From Oryza sativa Japonica Group (lineage: Eukaryota > Streptophyta > Magnoliopsida > Poales > Poaceae): 64,000 bases of DNA. The notes beneath the pieces are model-generated. The model was not told where the DNA came from. It saw only the letters and a program-made list of their open reading frames with translations, and did not search any database. The stretch covers positions 41,222,001 through 41,286,000 of the forward strand of contig NC_089035.1 in assembly GCF_034140825.1 (NCBI RefSeq). Direction: 5' to 3'. The stretch's first letter is position 1, and each line of letters begins with the position of its first letter. Of this stretch, positions 1-10,300 are shown piece after piece. Made by a program: the position numbers and the translations under genes.

Positions 1-935
1 CGGTCGCAGTGTGTGACCGGTCACAGACCGGTCAGATCGCGGGTTATGTGGCAGCAGGCGGCTTGTCACACGCCTCGCCCCGTCCCGTCGGAATGATGAG
101 AGCCTCTTGGCACTCGTCCCTAGCTGGAGCCGGCGTGGTAACTCCTGGAGTTAGCACGTCAGTCCCGGCTCGATTCATGCCAGGCTTCATCGCAACCATT
201 GCAAGGAAGTCACTGTATGAAGAAGGGCAAATGTGCGGCATGCTAAACTGACGCGTGGTGGAGAAGAATGACCGGTCTGTGACTGGACTGACGCCGGTCA
301 CGTCATCGGCAGACAACCATGCTCCCACGTTGCATCTGCTTCCGGCGGAGTGGAGGTAGGTATGACCCATCCCATCGGAGGGTCATTCAGACAGCGGCCA
401 TTGTAGATCTCCTCCCATTAATGAAGAAATGACAGGGTGATCCCCTATGTCCGACGAGTGACGGCGCTGGGCATCACTCAAGGACAAGCGGTGATTTAGT
501 TTCCAGGCGGAGGCGCGAGTCTAAGATTTGGTCAAGATAGGGTGGGTCCCCACCCAAAAGAAGAGTAGGTAGAAGTAGTGCATGTGGTATCCCCTTGAGA
601 GATAAAAGGAGGACCTTGCCCACCTAAAAAAGGAGGAGGAGATCGAGAGAAAAAAAAAGAACGAGAAGAGAAGGAAAAAGAGGGGTTCTAGAGCTTGAAC
701 TCTCTTGCTCTCCATTTGCTCTGTAACTCCTTCACACACAGATCCACCAGAACACAGGAGTAGGGTATTACGCTTCTCAGCGGCCCGAACTTGTATACAT
801 CGCCCGTGTCTTGTGCATTTGCTCTCTCGCGAACGTTCCACAGATCGAGGGTGAAGAACCTCACTCAGCGCCCCCGGCCGAACCGGCAAAGGGGGGCCTG
901 CGCGGTCTCCCGGTGAGGAGCCCCACGCTCCGTCA
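1..935 (+). mobile_element. LTR retrotransposon remnant (LTR 3' part)
   Basis: The region has the character of a rice gypsy-type long terminal repeat. It has GACCGGTC-rich upstream sequence, a TATA-like box near 600-606 followed by a purine-rich leader, and a GC-rich tail ending in CA at 935. It is cut by the left edge of the window. No primer-binding site follows position 935, so this is a 3' LTR or solo LTR end rather than the start of an internal domain. No coding region of the element is present. Family placement is from general resemblance only. Confidence 0.55.
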
Positions 936-1490
936 TAGCTGAAATTCGGAATTAAAAAATAAGGAATATTAGAAGAGGAGACTAGAGTCCATATAGAAAT
1001 ACAATTTAGAAATAGCTGAAATTCGGAATTAAAAAATAAGGAATATTAGAAGAGGAGACTAGAGTCCATATCGAAATACATTTAGGAAATAACTGAAATT
1101 CGGAATTTAAAATAAGGAATATATTAAGTAGAGTATAGAATCCATATAGAAATATAATTAGGAAATAACCGAAATTCGGAATTAAAAATAAGAAATATTA
1201 GAAGTAGAGTATAGAGTCCATATAGAAATACAATTAAGAAAAAAAATAGAAATTTGGAATTAAAAAATAAGGAATATTAGAAGTAGAGTATAGAGTTCAT
1301 ATTGGAATTTAAAACCAACTAAAATTCAAAATAAAAAGGAGCCTCCACGTTCGCTCTCATGGCCTAGAAATTCTCATATTAATCAGAGAAAAAGAAAAAG
1401 CAGAGTCCATATAGAAATACAATTTAGAAAGAGCTGAAATTCAGAATTAAAAAATAAGGAATATTAGAAGAGGAGACTAGAGTAGTTATT
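936..1490. repeat. ~76-bp imperfect tandem array
   Basis: At least six diverged copies of an AT-rich unit start near 940, 1016, 1093, 1168, 1244 and 1434. Each contains a GAAATTCGGAATTAAAAAAT-like start, then AAGGAATATTAGAAG and AGAGTCCATATAGAAATAC. Between the fifth and last copies (about 1337-1430) lies a different module beginning CTCCACGTTCGCTCTCATGG. That module recurs as the arms of the palindrome at 15750-16009. The array directly abuts the LTR end at 935. Confidence 0.8.
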
Positions 1491-1612
1491 ACACATTAGT
1501 AGTTTTGAAAAGTTATTGCAAAATTTAAAACTATGTTGTCATTGTAATATATTTTAATAATATAATGAGAAAATACATATGCTATTATATGAGAGAAAAT
1601 ATAATGATGCTA

Positions 1613-1870
1613 GCCACCATTAGCCACCATGCTAGTTTAGAGTATTTAATAAAGTCTACGTACAAAACTACTTGCAGAATCTCTAGGCTAATTCGTAAGA
1701 CAAATCTAACCAGATATATTAATACATGATTAGCGGATAATTATTGTAGTATCACTGCTGCAAATCATAGATTAATTTCATCTCACAGATTAGCCTAGAA
1801 GTTATGGAATGAGTTTTATCAGTAATATACGTTTAATACTCCTAAATAGAAAATTTTAGAGAGCTAATTA
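1613..1870. mobile_element. MITE, GGCCCTGTTTAG family (degenerate copy)
   Basis: The body matches other copies in this window: a segment like GGCTAATTCGT, then a stretch around ATGATTAGCGGATAATTATTGTAG, then a GATTAATTTCATCTC-like segment. Related copies lie at 22086-22433, 42651-42982 and 61991-62331. The termini are too decayed to set exact ends or a target duplication. Confidence 0.45.
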
Positions 1871-2029
1871 TCAGTCTCACATAAACACAAATGGAGTAGT
1901 ACAACAAAGCAGTTTTTCCCTGGGAGAGAGGGTATATGCATGCGCTTTTCCGATGGTTGCTTGCTCCCTTTTCCAAGACCAAATCCATCCATCCATCCAT
2001 CGATCGATCTATCAAACCAATGCATCAAA

Positions 2030-2169
2030 GGTTGTGTTTAGATTCAAAGTTTGGATCCAAACTTCAGTCCTTTTCCATCACATCAACCTATCATACACAT
2101 ACAACTTTTCAGTCACATTATCTCCAATATCAACCAAAATTCAAACTTTGGATCCAACTAAACACAACC
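2030..2169 (+). mobile_element. Tourist-like MITE (copy 1 of an inverted pair)
   Basis: A 140-bp element has terminal inverted repeats GGTTGTGTTTAG and CTAAACACAACC. The flank is TAA on the right and the near match AAA on the left, as expected for a PIF/Harbinger-type TWA target site. The copy at 2474-2594 carries the same sequence in the opposite orientation. Confidence 0.75.
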
Positions 2170-2473
2170 TAAGTGTCAACCATTAATTGTCTCTGCTAGT
2201 ACTCCAGTCTCTTTCTTCCGGGGACAAGCCAAGCCAATCTCTGATGAGGCGATGACCCCAAAAGTCCATGGATTGATCGATCGGCCATGCGCCATGCGAT
2301 GCAATGCATGGGTACTCTACTCTTGCAAGTCATCGTCCATCGTGAATGCAAATCGGCCATGCCAACCATGCTATGCTTTGCTCCACAAGGAATAGTAGTA
2401 GTACAGTTTTATAGGGTTCCATCGAGCTAGCTAGGACCAAGGACAGTGCATGCATGTAGTACTAGGCTATTTT

Positions 2474-2594
2474 GGTTGAAATTATTTTGGTTGAAATTGG
2501 AGATGATATGACTGAAAAGTTGTGTATGTATGACAGGTTGATGTGATGGAAAAGAACTGAAGTTTGGATCCAAACTTTGGATCTAAACACAACC
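2474..2594 (-). mobile_element. Tourist-like MITE (copy 2 of an inverted pair)
   Basis: This is the reverse complement of most of the element at 2030-2169. It shares GAAATTGGAGATGATATGAC and AAGTTTGGATCCAAACTTTG and ends CTAAACACAACC followed by TTAA. The left end is slightly rearranged, with a short GGTTGAAATTATTTT duplication. Confidence 0.7.
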
Positions 2595-5480
2595 TTAATA
2601 TATATGTTTTTTAATGATATCTAATGGGTACAAACACTAAAAGTTGTTTTAAAAAAGATTTGGATTTTTTTTTATAAAAATGATATTGTCTACTCCCTTC
2701 TGGCGTTGTCCTGATTTATAGAACTTATTTTGGAATGGAGAAAATCGGGGAGTAGAAGTTTGACAAACGTGCTCACGATAATCTATAATATGCATTCCCT
2801 TCATCTCATAAAGAGTGCAATTCCAGCAGTATTCAAATTTTGTTGCACAAAGACATTTCTCTCTGTCTTACCTCTTAACCACCTTCATTCTTCTAAACAC
2901 CTCTCATTTAATGATGATATCTGGTTCATTTCCCTTAAATTCAATATTATCTAAAATGTTAGACCTTCATCTCAGAGATTTTAAAAGCATATCCTGTCTA
3001 GATTCTTAATACTAAGGTCATGTTCCCCTAAAATCCTAGTATTTATTTTTATTTTTTTTTTGGAGGGAGGGGGTGTTGTTTGTGTGCTATATGGAGAGGA
3101 TAAGAGGAAAAGAATTGGGCCAATAAGCTAGTTTGCTATAGCTGACCGACTAGCTTAGCTTCTCTTCTCAGGTTGGAGCACACAGCAAGCAACCATGAAC
3201 CATGTGTATATGCCTAGTACTCCTATTCCTATATATGCATAGCTCATGCACTTGCCGTCTAGTTCAGTCTCTCTCATGGTTTACATTTATGACGATGATT
3301 CAGGACGTGCACAAACAGTATTAACAATGATTGTCAAACCCACAACAGCAACAATGATACAATTTGGGCGGACATTACGTACTTAAAATTAATTTCGGCC
3401 AGCTGATCTGTGCTAAGACAATTATATTATTAGTCAAAGGATCAACAGGGGAGTGCGTTGAAAAGAAAAAAAATCAATCAAAAGGAGGAAGAGGTTTAAG
3501 ATCAAGTTGTGCGAGAAAAGATCTCCCTGCTGATTGTTGCTGCAACTTGCAGGCTTTGCAGCTAGCTCGCCTCCAAACCAACCGAACTCTAATTTGTTTT
3601 GTTCCTTGCTGCAATATTTGCTGACTTATATGGTATTTTTCAGAGATAGGGCCCGTTCTTTTTGATATTTTTGTTAGAGTGGATTAATGCAACACGTTTT
3701 CCAAGCTTCTAAACGACATTCTTTTCAAAACTTTATGTATGAATTTCTTGAAAAAGTTGGTTTAAATGTATTTTTTAAGCTTTAGGAAAGTTAATTCATT
3801 TGTGTGTACTCTTGAATAGCGGAAAAAAATCATCCAGCTATTTAGCTATTGAGTTTTTTTCTTTACCACAACGAAATTGGAGTCGTCCTCCTTCTCCTCT
3901 CCCCGATCGTACTTCCCACGGAAAAAAAAACCCACCTTGTCTAAAAAAACCTATAAAAAACTAGTGTTTTCAATACCCACAAGAAAAACCAAATATAGAA
4001 AAATCTGAATCCCATAAAACTATTCATCCATATTCCTTTAGGTTCTATTGTAACGTAGGGATATGTCACTAATTTAAAAGAAAGAACAGTATAGTAATGA
4101 TCTTGGCAGCTGTGGCTGAATGAATGATATGAGCATTATATAATTTGAGACGACATTGGCATGTGGTGGAGCCCCATATATGCAAGTAGTGGAGGAGGAA
4201 CAGATGGGGAAGGAACCAGTGGAGTGGAAGAAGAGACTTCTTCCCCTTGTGAACACTGAACAGCCCACACACCATTAATTCCATTGGTTCAGTACTCCTC
4301 CAGTACAAGGCTGTAGGGTAGTTATAAAGTTGGCTTCCCTCCAAGGGAATCCAAAATAAGTCAAGAGACAATGCAACAAGGAATCCCTTCTCTAGTCTCT
4401 AGTACCCACCAGGCCAGCACTGCATCTCTGCATATGCATGGACACACTTGGAAGCAACATAGAAAGGCAGGGCCATTTCTAGCACTGCTAGCTAAGGCAA
4501 ACACCAAAGATGGTTAGTTCAAATTTTTATACGAGCGAATTTCAGATTGGGTTATTTAAGGGCTAAATTCTCTGCTTCATATGCTTACTTCCTAATTTAA
4601 AAAGGCTACATATATCTCGTTGGATATAGAGTCCGGGTAAAAAATACCCTTCCCTAAAAAAACCCCAAAGGTCAGAAGCACTGGCCGTACATCGTTTGTT
4701 GTATAAAAGAACAAGACGCTATTAAAATTTAAAATTTAAAACTTAATTTGAAATTGGTTTTAAGGTATTTTTAACATAAGACACATATATAAAATTTTAC
4801 TTTTATTGGTCGTTAATAAACCGATACAACTTATAATCAGTCTTGGCTATCCAACGAGACCATGTTTTTATAAGAGGGTAGATTAGATCATCATCCAGTG
4901 CCTGCAAGCATCTAATTAACTCAGTAGCTTGAGGCACTGATAAAAGGGGATAGACTTTACTGAAGGTTTATTATTAATATTTTTAAAAAACCTGGTTAAT
5001 AGGCCCGGTTACCACCTGGTTATTGCAGTAACCAACCTTAAAGGAAATCCTAAGCATCAGTAACACATCAACATGAAGACACAGTTGGGCAGGGTGGGGG
5101 TTGCCTGCAAAAACAGGCTGCATGTGTTTTGCAATCAATGGACTCTGTTTAGGCAGATGGGTAGTAGCTGTGTTGCTACCAAAGTGCCAAGCTTCATGAT
5201 CCTGGAATTATTATTTGGGAGACTTCTAGAATGAGAGCAGCAAAAATATAGGAGAGGTGTTTCTTCCATGCAGGAAATGGAATCTGAAGAATTTTGGGAA
5301 TTTGGCATGGACCTGAATTGCTTGGTTTCTGCCACTTCTCATGCAGTGACTTGTACTCCTGAAGAAAAAACCGCAACAGCAAAACCTTTGCTTCATGGTT
5401 TCAACATCTCCTCCTACTTTTCGTTTACTGATTTGTGTTCAACAAGCGGCAGATTCGATTCACATCCATATATATTATGC
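2595..5480. other. AT-rich intergenic stretch
   Basis: No gene is supported here. Open frames are short, lack splice-linked partners and match no family I recognise. A degenerate MITE-like block begins GGGCCCGTTCTTTTT near 3649 and runs to about 3830; it contains the CGTTTTCCAA..CTTCTAAACGACA core of the 240-bp family described below. Confidence 0.5.
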
Positions 5481-5665
5481 TAGAGAAAGTCTCTTATTTT
5501 TCATACACACGTTTTCCAAACTATTAAATGATGTGTTTTTTCAGAAAATTCTATCGGAAAATTGCTCAACAAATAATATTAATCTATTTTCTAAGTTTGA
5601 AATAATAATTATTCAAATAATTATACGCTAATGGCTCACTTTGTTTACGTATCTTCTCAATCTTG
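5481..5665 (+). mobile_element. MITE, 240-bp Tourist-like family (decayed)
   Basis: The region carries the family core CACGTTTTCCAAACTATTAAATG and the ACGCTAATGGCTCAC segment. The same core is found at 41496-41730, 41750-41993, 43821-44057, 52541-52780 and 63385-63590. The ends are worn and no clear target duplication is visible. Confidence 0.6.
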
Positions 5666-5827
5666 TCATTTTTTTCTTTTCTCAACCACACCCTAAAATA
5701 TTGCAGTTTTTTCAGAGTAAAAAGTTTCCTTTGTTTTGTTTATAATCTAAAAGTTTTCTTTGTTTATAGAGGAAAAGGTGCAGGGTTACTTTTTCTCAGA
5801 GAGGTTCTAGACGCTTGGAAAACGAAG

Positions 5828-5900
5828 GCCCATAAGTTGATGGGCCTATGATTCGGCCTATCAGGATCAGGCCCAAACATGCCCATCCGTATCCGTAGCC
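5828..5900 (+). promoter_or_regulatory. Site-II-like GGCCCA cluster upstream of the MGC-type gene
   Basis: Motifs GGCCCATAA, ATGGGCCTA, CAGGCCCAAA and GCCCATCC lie within 75 bp, about 240-310 bp before the ATG at 6135. GGCCCA/TGGGCC (site II, TCP-type) elements are typical of promoters of broadly expressed plant genes. The first two form a palindrome (GGCCCATAAGTTGATGGGCC). Confidence 0.5.
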
Positions 5901-6134
5901 GTCATCTGGCAGGTGGGGCCAGGCTGTCATAGCTCACGTTCCCGCCAAATTTGGGCGAGGCGCCGCTCCGCGAATCCCTCGCCGCCGCTCGCCGGAGGCA
6001 ACCGCCACCCTTCCCTTACTAAGGCGGCCGCGGAAGAGGAGGAGGAGGAAGAAGAAGGCGGTGGCATCCCCCACGCTCCTCGACCGCCTCGCCCCCCCTC
6101 TCGCCGCCGTCGTCCCTCCCCTTCGCCGGCTGCG

Positions 6135-6835
6135 ATGGGGTGCGCCGCGTCGGCGACGGACAGCGCTGAGCGGCGGAGGCCGGGGCGGTCGCCGGGCCAC
6201 GACGGCGAGCAGCAGCAGCAGCAGGATGGGAGGAGGCGCGGGTGCAAGGTGGCGCCGGAGCCCAAGGAGGAGGACGGCGCGGCGGCGGCGGCGTTCTTGG
6301 CGTCGATGCCCGGATCCCCCAGCTTCCGATACTACTGCCAGAAGTCCGCCACCGTCGACGCCATCGTCGCCGATGCCGACGGCGACGGCGACAGCGACGG
6401 CGACGAATGCGTCAGAATCACCGGTGATCAATTGCCCCGATCTCCTCCTACTCCATCCATGGCTGCCTCTTCTGAATTTCTTTTACACTGACACTTCAAC
6501 CATCCTGCTGCGCTGCAGAGACGCCTCAGCCGATCAAGAACAATGGCCATGGCTCCAGCGAGGTAGAGATCAATCCATGGCTTCGATCTTCCTCCCGAAT
6601 CCCTAACCGAATTCATCCTGAATTTAACATGCAGCTCTCCAAATCGGCACCGGAGGCGAGCAGGTGGGTCAGGTTCAGAGGCCTCGCGCTCGCCGCATGG
6701 TGCAGCTTGTTCAGCCGCCATAGCCGCCGCAGCGCAGCCTCAGCTCCGTCTCATCCTCCTCCTCCTCCTCCTCCTGCCAAATCTCACCAACGCTTCGACG
6801 CCGCTGCTCCGGCTGAGAGATCAGTTCTTCTCTGA
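6135..6835 (+). CDS. Small MGC-type (N-myristoylation-like) protein, function unknown
   Basis: Proposed exons are 6135-6423, 6519-6562 and 6635-6835, giving 177 aa. Phases match at both junctions (1, then 0), and donors and acceptors are GT/AG. The ATG at 6135 gives MGCAAS, an N-myristoylation consensus with an adjacent Cys for palmitoylation, so peripheral membrane attachment is inferred. An upstream in-frame ATG at 5913 would bury this signal and is disfavoured. The protein has a Gln run (about residues 25-29), an Ala run, a SMPGSPSFRYYCQKSA segment (about 57-72), an Asp/Gly-rich acidic stretch, and in the last exon a basic WVRFRGLALAAWCSLFSRHSRR segment and a Pro run. I recognise no catalytic domain. 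The 5' region has a GGCCCA cluster. The second intron, or an unspliced first intron, could vary between transcripts. Confidence 0.6.
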
Positions 6836-7383
6836 ATGGATAGACATTTGAGTTTCTCAGCTTGTGAACCGTGGCTGATCGATCCCCACATGATGATGGT
6901 GCTCTGCATCATCTGCTGTGTTTCTTTTTTCTTTTTAATCTTTGGTTGTTGTTTGTAAGCTAACCTTGCATTTGAGAAAACTGATCTCGTGGATGATGTA
7001 AGGAGCATCAGTAATTAATTTACTGCTCCTTTTGTGTACCATAGACAAGCATGCTTGATTAGGTTGAAAGAAAAGGAGAATCATAGTGAATTTGGAAGGT
7101 GTTCATCCAGGTTTGATGAGCTGAGAATTTTTTTCTGTGTTTCTGATTTCATTCTGGATGATTTGAATGTATTCAGGGTCTACCACGTTCTTGATTTTTT
7201 TTTACTGAACTGCCTATGATTTCCAGTGAAATTTTGTGAACTATCATACATGAATGCATTATTCACAACTCGCCTTTCATATACTCTCTGAACTATACAG
7301 GTATTGCCTATCATTTGCAGATTTAAATGAACAGCTACTGTGATGTGAGGGCCAAAAAAATAAAGATGAATATAATTAGCTTG
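6836..7383. other. Convergent 3' region of two genes
   Basis: This holds the probable 3' UTR of the MGC-type gene (+) and the 3' UTR of the CDK-like kinase gene (-), which converge with 548 bp between stop codons. No other gene is seen. Confidence 0.5.
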
Positions 7384-10300
7384 TCATTTGACTGCACCTA
7401 CTGAATTTCTTCCTTTGGTTCTGAACTGATCCCTGTTCTTCCTTCTCACCTCCATTGGATGCCCAAGCGAATATGGCTTGAAAGCGCCAATGAGAACAGC
7501 GGAAGGTGGCATACTGAGGCCTGGCTTTGCCTTGTGTGTGTTCTTCTTTGGACTATTCAGGTAAGACTTCATGTGGCCAAATATTAGGCTAGGCATCTTC
7601 TTTAGCTCCACAACTGATGATGTGAAGAACTGTTCCGTGGAAACATCAGCCGATGAATCGAGACTAAACCCGATTGACGCATCTAGGTGAGGCGGAGGAA
7701 ACCTCTCGAGTTTTGTTGTGCTTGTGCTTGTCACCAATCTTGGGATCTGAAGATACATTGACAGAATCGACATTTTAGTCATAAGTTCATCTTTCTAATG
7801 CCTAAATAGTTGCTCAGAATATAGATTTTGATAGAGTCAGATATAACACAGTTGACACAATTATTCATGGATATTTTGTCAGCAGTAGTGATCATTTCAT
7901 TAAGATGTAGTTGCGACAAAATTCTTGCAGAAGAAATTAGTATAGGGAAACATACATTTGGTTTAGCTTGAGGCTTATTATTGACATCTGGAGTAAATAC
8001 TCTGCGCCCAGGATTTTGTGACATGGGCTTTCTTGCTGTGGTCTGACGTTCTACTGAACCATTAGCCCTCAGTTTCCTGAAACATATAACAGTTGTTGTA
8101 GGTTTTGTCAGCACAAGAAAAAAAGCTGAAACATACAAGGTGCAAAGAGTTGAACAGGACCTTTTATGCTTCTCATACTTCAACTTCACATCTATTTCTT
8201 TACATGGTGGATACCGGGGAAGGCTTGATGGTTCACAGGCATATGGTTCTGTCCTGAAGAACTGAATTCACAGTGAATGATAAGTACAGGTGAACAAATA
8301 AAATCATACTGGTTGCCTTCTTATCCAAATATATGTATTAATGCCTACTTAGTTCAGTCCATTTTATCATGATCTGTGCTAAATTTAGTCCTCCTGCATA
8401 TTATCTGCTCGGTATTTATCTTTTAACTTCAGCGTTTTAGTTGCCTGTGAGAGTGTTGCCTAGAATGTGAAGGGCGGTATTAACCTCACTGTTGAGAGCA
8501 TCAGTTGCTGTGCCTCTCATGTCAGGATCAATAGACAGGAGAGTCTCAAGAAGTGATAGTGCAGATGGTGCCACATCTTTAAATTTCTCCGCGATGCATC
8601 GCTCATATGTCCTGAATGAAGCATGTGGGAACTTCATTTTCTCCCAGTAATCGTCTGACGGAGAGCCGCATAACTTGAAGATTTTGTGCAATTGCTCCAC
8701 CTGGATAACCAAGAGTTTCATCTCTAAATCATGCAGTTCTCTGAAATATTTATGTAAAACCTGATGTTTCAATAGGATCAAACAGGTAGGTACCTCTGTT
8801 CTCCCTGGGAATATAGGCTCGCCGAGAAGCAATTCTGCTAGTATGCAACCCACACTCCAGAGATCAACACCGACGCCATAGTGAGTAGCACCTAACAAGA
8901 GTTCAGGTGGACGATACCAAAGTGTGATCACTTGGCTAGTCATGGGCTGCTCCTTGTTATCAGGATCAAAAGAAGTGGCGAGCCCAAAATCAGCTATCTT
9001 GAGGATTCCATCGTTACTGACAAGGAGGTTGGAACTCTTGATGTCTCGGTGCAGAACACCCTTGTTGTGGCAGTGTTCAATCCCAGTCAGTAGCTGTTTC
9101 ATGTAGCACTTTACCTGTAGACGACAACAAATCATTTTGGAGTTCATGAAAAAGACAAATAATAAATCATAGGCATACATGAAAAGTTTGTCCTGGTTGG
9201 GCCCTTCAGGTTCAGAAAAAAAAAAGAAAAAGAGAATATCACTACACTTTTGACAATTTTCAATGCAAATGTTCTAACTGCAGACAATGTGGACTGTTGA
9301 ATATCTGTAGAAGGGATTTCTTCTAAGCGCTGTGTGAACATAAAATGCACCTGTCTCTGTCACTTGGACTGGAACCCGCGTTCAAACTTATAACCAAGTC
9401 TAACATACTCCCGGGTCCACACTGTTGTTGTTATTCTGCCTATCAGATTTGTTTGCTTCTTTGCAAAAAGCCAGGGTTGTAATTTTCTTGCCAATAAGCA
9501 GTCAATTATTCTTCTTCTAGAATGGAAGAAAATACTGGCAGTATTCACATGTTTCAATCAGTTCTGACTGAAATTATTTTAAATTACCATAGCATATTCA
9601 GTAAGTTATAACGAAAACTTCAGGCTATATTGCTGGAAAGACCCTACAGTTTTGGATCTTTGGTGTTGTCAGTGCAATCTTCTAATGGGAAAATTGCTTC
9701 CATGTTCCTATAAAAGAATATTACTCAGCCTAAGGCTGTGTTTAGTTCCTGAAATTGGAGAGAAGTTTGGGAAAAATTGGTAGTTTGAAAAAAAAGTTGG
9801 GAGTTTATGTGTGTAGGAAAGTTTTGGATGTGATGTGATGTGATGGAAAGTTGGGAATTGGGGAGAAGATTGGTGTGAACTAAACAGGGCCTAAGAGAAA
9901 ATTTTGGGATGATGTGTGATTACAGGTGCATCAAAATATGTATAATTTTGTCTTGACAAAACATAAGCTACATAACAACTCTTTCCCCTCCCTACAGAGG
10001 CAACGATCCGTACTCTATTATTGGCATACTGCAATTGTATCCAATAGCACACTAGAGCTGACTGTCCTAAGCAATCAAAGCAACTTATGGTACGAAATTT
10101 TCTAAAGATTTACCTAATCTCTGACTATAGAAGAAGACCGAGGAGTATGTGTTCAACGGAAACTGCATGGTGCCAACCGCTAAAGCAAATCTAGCTCCAA
10201 GTTTCTTTCTATTGGGTTTGGTCCGATATGTGGCCCACAAATTTTGTTGGATGAGAAGTTGCAAAATATGGAACACAATTTTTTTTACCACCCCTTTGAA

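Noticed and set aside
7779-8189. 136-codon minus-strand frame running through kinase introns
   Set aside because: It reads across consensus splice sites; the shorter exons 8161-8261 and 7956-8076 keep the family sequence in frame.
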